Shown: positions 7,134 through 9,600 of the stretch, piece after piece
Numbering within the stretch: position 1 is the first letter of the stretch
Layout of the letters: the number at the start of each line of letters is the position of its first letter
Assembly (NCBI GenBank): GCA_031255895.1
Contig: JAIRRQ010000102.1
Coordinates: 1-9,600, forward strand
DNA from: Methanocalculaceae archaeon
Lineage (GTDB): Archaea; Halobacteriota; Methanomicrobia; Methanomicrobiales; Methanocorpusculaceae
Reading direction: 5' to 3'
DNA: 9,600 nucleotides
The notes under the pieces: model-generated
What the model was told of the DNA's origin: nothing
Seen by the model: the letters and a program-made list of their open reading frames with translations, nothing else
Databases searched by the model: none
Program-made: the position numbers and the translations under genes

Positions 7134-7933
7134 GCCTTGACGTTTCATCTTTATATTTTTCGTATGCGAGGAATTCTCGTTTGATTTTGGACGATGTTTC
7201 TTTTTCAGTCAAAGAAGGGGATCTGCTGGCGGTTCTTGGACCGAATGGGGTTGGAAAAAGTACGATGTTTCGATGCATTCTTGGGTTTTTACCACATTAT
7301 CAGGGTAATATTCGTTTGAATGGCAGAGATATTCGAACGATGGATCACAAGAAGATTGCAAAGTACATCGCATACATTCCGCAATCAACGTATCCTGTGT
7401 TTAACTACACCGTTTTTGATGTAGTTTTAATGGGCTTGACCAACCAAGTGAGTTTACTTGCATCCCCGAATCAGAGACACATCGATGAAGCTTATGCTGC
7501 GATGGAAAATCTCGGAATAGCGCATCTGCAAAATGCGGGATATGGGGAGATTAGCGGAGGTGAGCGACAACTTGCCCTAATTGCCAGGGCACTTGTCCAG
7601 AAGGCAAAAATTCTGATCATGGACGAACCAACTGCAAATCTGGATTATGGCAATCAATTTCGAGTTATGTGCCGAATTTCTGATCTTGCTGGAGAGGGGT
7701 ACAGCATTATTCTTTCGACTCACAATCCGGATCATGCCTTTCTGTATGCGAACCGAACACTGATGATCTCTGGCGGTCGCGTGATTGCGGATGGTACACC
7801 GGAGGAAGTTCTGAATGCACAACTGATCAAAGATGTGTATGGTGTGGATGTTCATATCGAAGATTATCAGTATGGTTCCCGCCGACATAAACTTTGTATT
7901 CCAATTGATGGAGGTGTTGGGAAACACGAATAA
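7130..7933 (+). CDS. ABC importer ATPase partner of the FecCD permease
   Basis: This 267-residue cytoplasmic ATPase powers the importer encoded just upstream. All nucleotide-binding elements are present: Walker A GPNGVGKST at 37-45, Q-loop YIPQST with Gln85, the ABC signature as ISGGERQ at 141-147, Walker B ILIMDEP at 161-167, D-loop NLD at 170-172, and switch His198 in LSTHNPDHA. The signature has Ile for Leu and Glu for Gln compared with the textbook LSGGQ; the GGER form is common in FecE/BtuD-type ATPases. The length is typical. The ATG overlaps the permease TGA by four bases and a GGGGGG run lies about ten bases before it, so the two genes are translationally coupled. Iron-siderophore, haem, cobalamin and other metal chelates are all possible substrates. 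Confidence 0.95.
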   Translation: MSLDVSSLYFSYARNSRLILDDVSFSVKEGDLLAVLGPNGVGKSTMFRCILGFLPHYQGNIRLNGRDIRTMDHKKIAKYIAYIPQSTYPVFNYTVFDVVLMGLTNQVSLLASPNQRHIDEAYAAMENLGIAHLQNAGYGEISGGERQLALIARALVQKAKILIMDEPTANLDYGNQFRVMCRISDLAGEGYSIILSTHNPDHAFLYANRTLMISGGRVIADGTPEEVLNAQLIKDVYGVDVHIEDYQYGSRRHKLCIPIDGGVGKHE

Positions 7934-8052
7934 CTGTTATTTCTTTATGTGATGTTTGATGGAGTTGTCATATGTCAATGATATCATTTCCAAAATATCG
8001 TGTTTATTTCGAAGCAATTTGTTGAAGTATTTTGGTACTAGTAATCTATTGT

Positions 8053-8061
8053 CATATATAT
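8053..8061 (+). promoter_or_regulatory. probable TATA box of the AEC permease gene
   Basis: catatatat is a good TATA box about 70 bases before the chosen start. It predicts a transcript start near 8080, upstream of all three nearby ATG codons (8104, 8119, 8131). It indicates that the permease gene is transcribed separately from the ABC operon, from which it is divided by nearly 200 AT-rich bases. Confidence 0.45.
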
Positions 8062-8130
8062 TCTATCTCTATTCTCTATACAAAAGTATTCAGTATTCTG
8101 CAGATGATTTTTTATTGTATGGATTATTCT

Positions 8131-9090
8131 ATGGAATTTAGTGAGATAGTGATGAAGGTTCTGATCCTGCTTCTTATCATAGGCGTTGGTTATTTTGCGA
8201 GAAAATATGATATATTAAGCAAAGATTCTGTTGGATGCATCTCGAAATTTGTATTATACGTTGCCCTTCCAGCGTTGATTCTTGTTTCGTCCACGTGTAG
8301 ATCTTTCAATTCCGATAGCATGGGGATTGTTCTTCTTCTCTTGATAGCATCTGGGTTATATTACGTAATTTCCACAATTGTGGCTCTCGTTGTTCCACGT
8401 TTGATTTGTTCAAAATCAAACGAAATCGGGGTTTATCGTTTCATTTTGGTCTTTCCCTCGGCCGTCTTCTTTGCATTCCCCATCATCAAAATGATATTCG
8501 GAATGGATGGCATCCTTTACGCAGCAATTTTCAATTTGCCGTATTTCTTGCTGACGTTTTCACTAGGAATCTGGCTTATGACCTCTTCTTTAGAACGAAA
8601 TGCAAATTCTTTCAAATTTGATCCGAAGATTTTATTAAATTTCGCATTTATTGCTACTTTGATCGGTTTATTTCTGTATTTTGCCTCAATTCCAATTCCT
8701 CAACCCTTCAATGATACATTGGGACTTCTTGGAGATCTGGCAACGCCTCTTGCACTTATTGCAACAGGAGGATTTTTGTTTGAGGTTGATTTTTCAGCCC
8801 TTTTCCGAAATTATCGCCATTATCTGATTGCGGCAGTCCGACTATTTGTTCTGCCTTTGCTTGTGTTCACCGTCCTCAAGTTTGTACTCCCGTCTGATAT
8901 ACCTGATATGAATATGATTTTTGCAATTCCTGTAATTATTGCAGGAATGCCTGCGGCAGTTCAGACCGTCATTATTGCAGACAAATATAATGCCCATCCA
9001 GAAATAGCTGCAGAAATCATACTTGTTACTACACTTTTGGCTACAATTACTGTGCCATTGTTGTTTATTGCAGGATTTATTCCACGCTGA
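8131..9090 (+). CDS. AEC (auxin efflux carrier) family permease, substrate unknown
   Basis: This 319-residue membrane protein belongs to the AEC/Mem_trans family, secondary carriers that in prokaryotes include malate and other organic-acid transporters. About ten hydrophobic segments are seen in two halves. Family-like motifs are FVLYVALPALIL at 40-51, GDLATPLALIATGG at 201-214, and AGMPAAVQTVIIADKY at 271-286 followed by a terminal ILVTTLLATITVPLLF. The usual Asn-Gly containing motif of the fourth helix appears here as FPSAVFFAFP (108-117), without the Asn. The frame extends upstream to an ATG at 8032, but residues before 8131 are unlike the family and the TATA box lies inside that stretch; ATG 8104 and 8119 remain possible. 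No strong ribosome binding site is present. It sits between an ABC operon and a matching binding protein, so a role related to metal or ligand traffic is conceivable, but nothing in the protein shows it. Confidence 0.9.
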   Translation: MEFSEIVMKVLILLLIIGVGYFARKYDILSKDSVGCISKFVLYVALPALILVSSTCRSFNSDSMGIVLLLLIASGLYYVISTIVALVVPRLICSKSNEIGVYRFILVFPSAVFFAFPIIKMIFGMDGILYAAIFNLPYFLLTFSLGIWLMTSSLERNANSFKFDPKILLNFAFIATLIGLFLYFASIPIPQPFNDTLGLLGDLATPLALIATGGFLFEVDFSALFRNYRHYLIAAVRLFVLPLLVFTVLKFVLPSDIPDMNMIFAIPVIIAGMPAAVQTVIIADKYNAHPEIAAEIILVTTLLATITVPLLFIAGFIPR

Positions 9091-9126
9091 ACGAATGAAC
9101 TGTATGACCTCTGATTTAAGTGTTGT

Positions 9127-9155
9127 TGGTCCATTTGGACCACATCCGTTTTTTT
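9127..9155 (+). terminator. hairpin plus T-run terminator after the AEC gene
   Basis: TGGTCC (9127-9132) and GGACCA (9137-9142) form a perfect 6-bp stem with an ATTT loop, followed six bases later by seven T residues (9149-9155). This resembles an intrinsic terminator about 35 bases after the AEC stop codon, and the T-run alone would suffice for archaeal polymerase. It separates the AEC gene from the following binding-protein gene. Confidence 0.6.
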
Positions 9156-9220
9156 CTTCGAGACTGTGGATGAATTTATTAAGTTATTGCAATTTATTTA
9201 TCTCTTTTGATCGGTTATCA

Positions 9221-9229
9221 TATTTTATA
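9221..9229 (+). promoter_or_regulatory. probable TATA box of the binding-protein gene
   Basis: tattttata lies about 110 bases before the binding-protein start and predicts transcription from about 9250. The resulting leader of about 80 bases would include both hairpins described for 9250-9331. Together with the terminator upstream it suggests that the binding protein is controlled independently of the permease and ATPase. Confidence 0.45.
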
Positions 9230-9249
9230 GAATACCTACTAAAATAGTG

Positions 9250-9331
9250 TCTGTAGCTACTCCCAAGTGGGAGGGGCGGAACAGTCCTGCGAGATTGTAA
9301 TTTGAAATTCCCGTTCTTGGGAGGTGTCTGA
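9250..9331 (+). promoter_or_regulatory. structured 5' leader that may mask the ribosome binding site
   Basis: The leader contains CTCCC (9260-9264) able to pair with GGGAG (9269-9273) around an AAGT loop, then GCGGA (9276-9280) pairing with TCC-t-GC (9285-9290) around ACAG, then CCC (9311-9313 within attcccg at 9308-9314) pairing with GGG (9319-9321). The last stem includes the start of a near-perfect Shine-Dalgarno GGGAGGTG (9319-9326), five bases before the ATG. Because GGGAG occurs twice, the upstream CTCCC could pair with either copy, giving two mutually exclusive folds, one exposing and one hiding the ribosome binding site. I do not recognise it as a known riboswitch class. The pairings are seen; regulation is inferred. 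Confidence 0.4.
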
Positions 9332-9600
9332 ATGAAAATTTGTGGAAAAATCTTCATAGTTCTCGTTCTTCTCACTGTTGCTGTATCTTCAGGTGCAACG
9401 ACTGCAGAGGAGATGCGAATCTTTGTTGATGATATCGGTCGAGAGATTACTCTTCCGATTGAGGTCAATGCGGTGTCGCCTTCAGGGCCATTGGCACAGA
9501 TAGTTCTGTACTCACTTGATCCAGATTTGTTTGTGAGTATCGCAAGTGAATTTTCGATTCTTCAGAAGAAATATATTGATCCGCGTCTTCTGACGCTACC
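9332..9600 (+). CDS. ABC substrate-binding protein, iron-complex type (5' part, cut by window end)
   Basis: The first 89 codons of an open frame that continues past the window. The N-terminus MKICGKIFIVLVLLTVAVSS is a clear signal peptide with a positive start and hydrophobic core; cleavage near GATTAEE is likely. The following FVDDIGREITLPIEVNAV (residues 30-47) and SGPLAQIVLYSLDPDLFV (50-67) match the opening of periplasmic-type binding proteins of the FepB/BtuF/TroA-like class, especially those of methanogens, which have V-D-x-x-G-R-x-I-x-x-P followed by a segment naming the ligand-binding lobe. It would capture a metal chelate or corrinoid outside the cell and deliver it to a FecCD permease, plausibly the one at 5949. 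The start is firm: GGGAGGTG lies five bases upstream. No lipobox cysteine is present near the cleavage site, so membrane attachment, if any, would have to be by a C-terminal anchor outside the window. Confidence 0.88.
   Translation, partial: MKICGKIFIVLVLLTVAVSSGATTAEEMRIFVDDIGREITLPIEVNAVSPSGPLAQIVLYSLDPDLFVSIASEFSILQKKYIDPRLLTL

Noticed and set aside
8032..8130. Upstream extension of the AEC permease to the ATG at 8032
   Set aside because: The extra 33 residues are unlike the family N-terminus and contain the TATA box at 8053-8061, so the stretch is more likely promoter and leader than coding.
9250..9331. Known riboswitch class (cobalamin or fluoride) before the binding protein
   Set aside because: I compared the leader by eye with the core sequences I know for these classes and found no match; only generic hairpins are supported.

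Overview
The window looks like chromosomal DNA of a methanogenic euryarchaeon, probably from the Methanomicrobia (Methanomicrobiales or Methanosarcinales). The evidence is an archaeal Orc1/Cdc6 initiator, the small subunit of the euryarchaeal replicative DNA polymerase D, a membrane pyrophosphatase of the K+-dependent type known from Methanosarcina, archaeal-style TATA boxes and T-run terminators, and a strong GGGAGGTG ribosome binding site. The genus cannot be fixed by reading alone. All confidently called genes are on the + strand.

Layout. (1) 81-1337 is orc1/cdc6. (2) 1338-2051 is a roughly 710-base AT-rich interval with one doubtful 87-codon ORF, small inverted repeats and no convincing gene; it is a candidate origin-proximal region. 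(3) 2052-3485 is DP1 (PolD small subunit, 3'-5' exonuclease). (4) 3486-3693 is a very AT-rich interval holding T-run terminators, promoter-like sequence and a palindromic hairpin just before the next start. (5) 3694-5787 is hppA, a membrane ion-pumping pyrophosphatase with the K+-dependent signature and the glutamate position typical of Na+-type pumps. (6) 5949-7933 is a two-gene ABC importer operon of the iron-siderophore/cobalamin type: a FecCD permease with an enlarged N-terminal region, and an ATPase overlapping it by four bases. (7) 8131-9090 is an AEC-family (auxin efflux carrier-like) permease with its own TATA box and a hairpin/T-run terminator. (8) 9332 to the window end is the start of a secreted substrate-binding protein of the same ABC class, preceded by its own TATA box and a structured leader that may hide its ribosome binding site.

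How the genes fit together. orc1 and DP1 form a replication neighbourhood seen in many Euryarchaeota. hppA converts biosynthetic pyrophosphate into an ion gradient, which suits an energy-limited methanogen. The permease, the ATPase and the secreted binding protein plausibly make one metal-chelate importer, although the AEC carrier lies between the ATPase and the binding protein and the binding protein has separate control signals. No mobile element, CRISPR array, tRNA or rRNA was seen. The most unusual signal is the folded leader at about 9250-9331, which has two competing GGGAG segments, one of them in the ribosome binding site.
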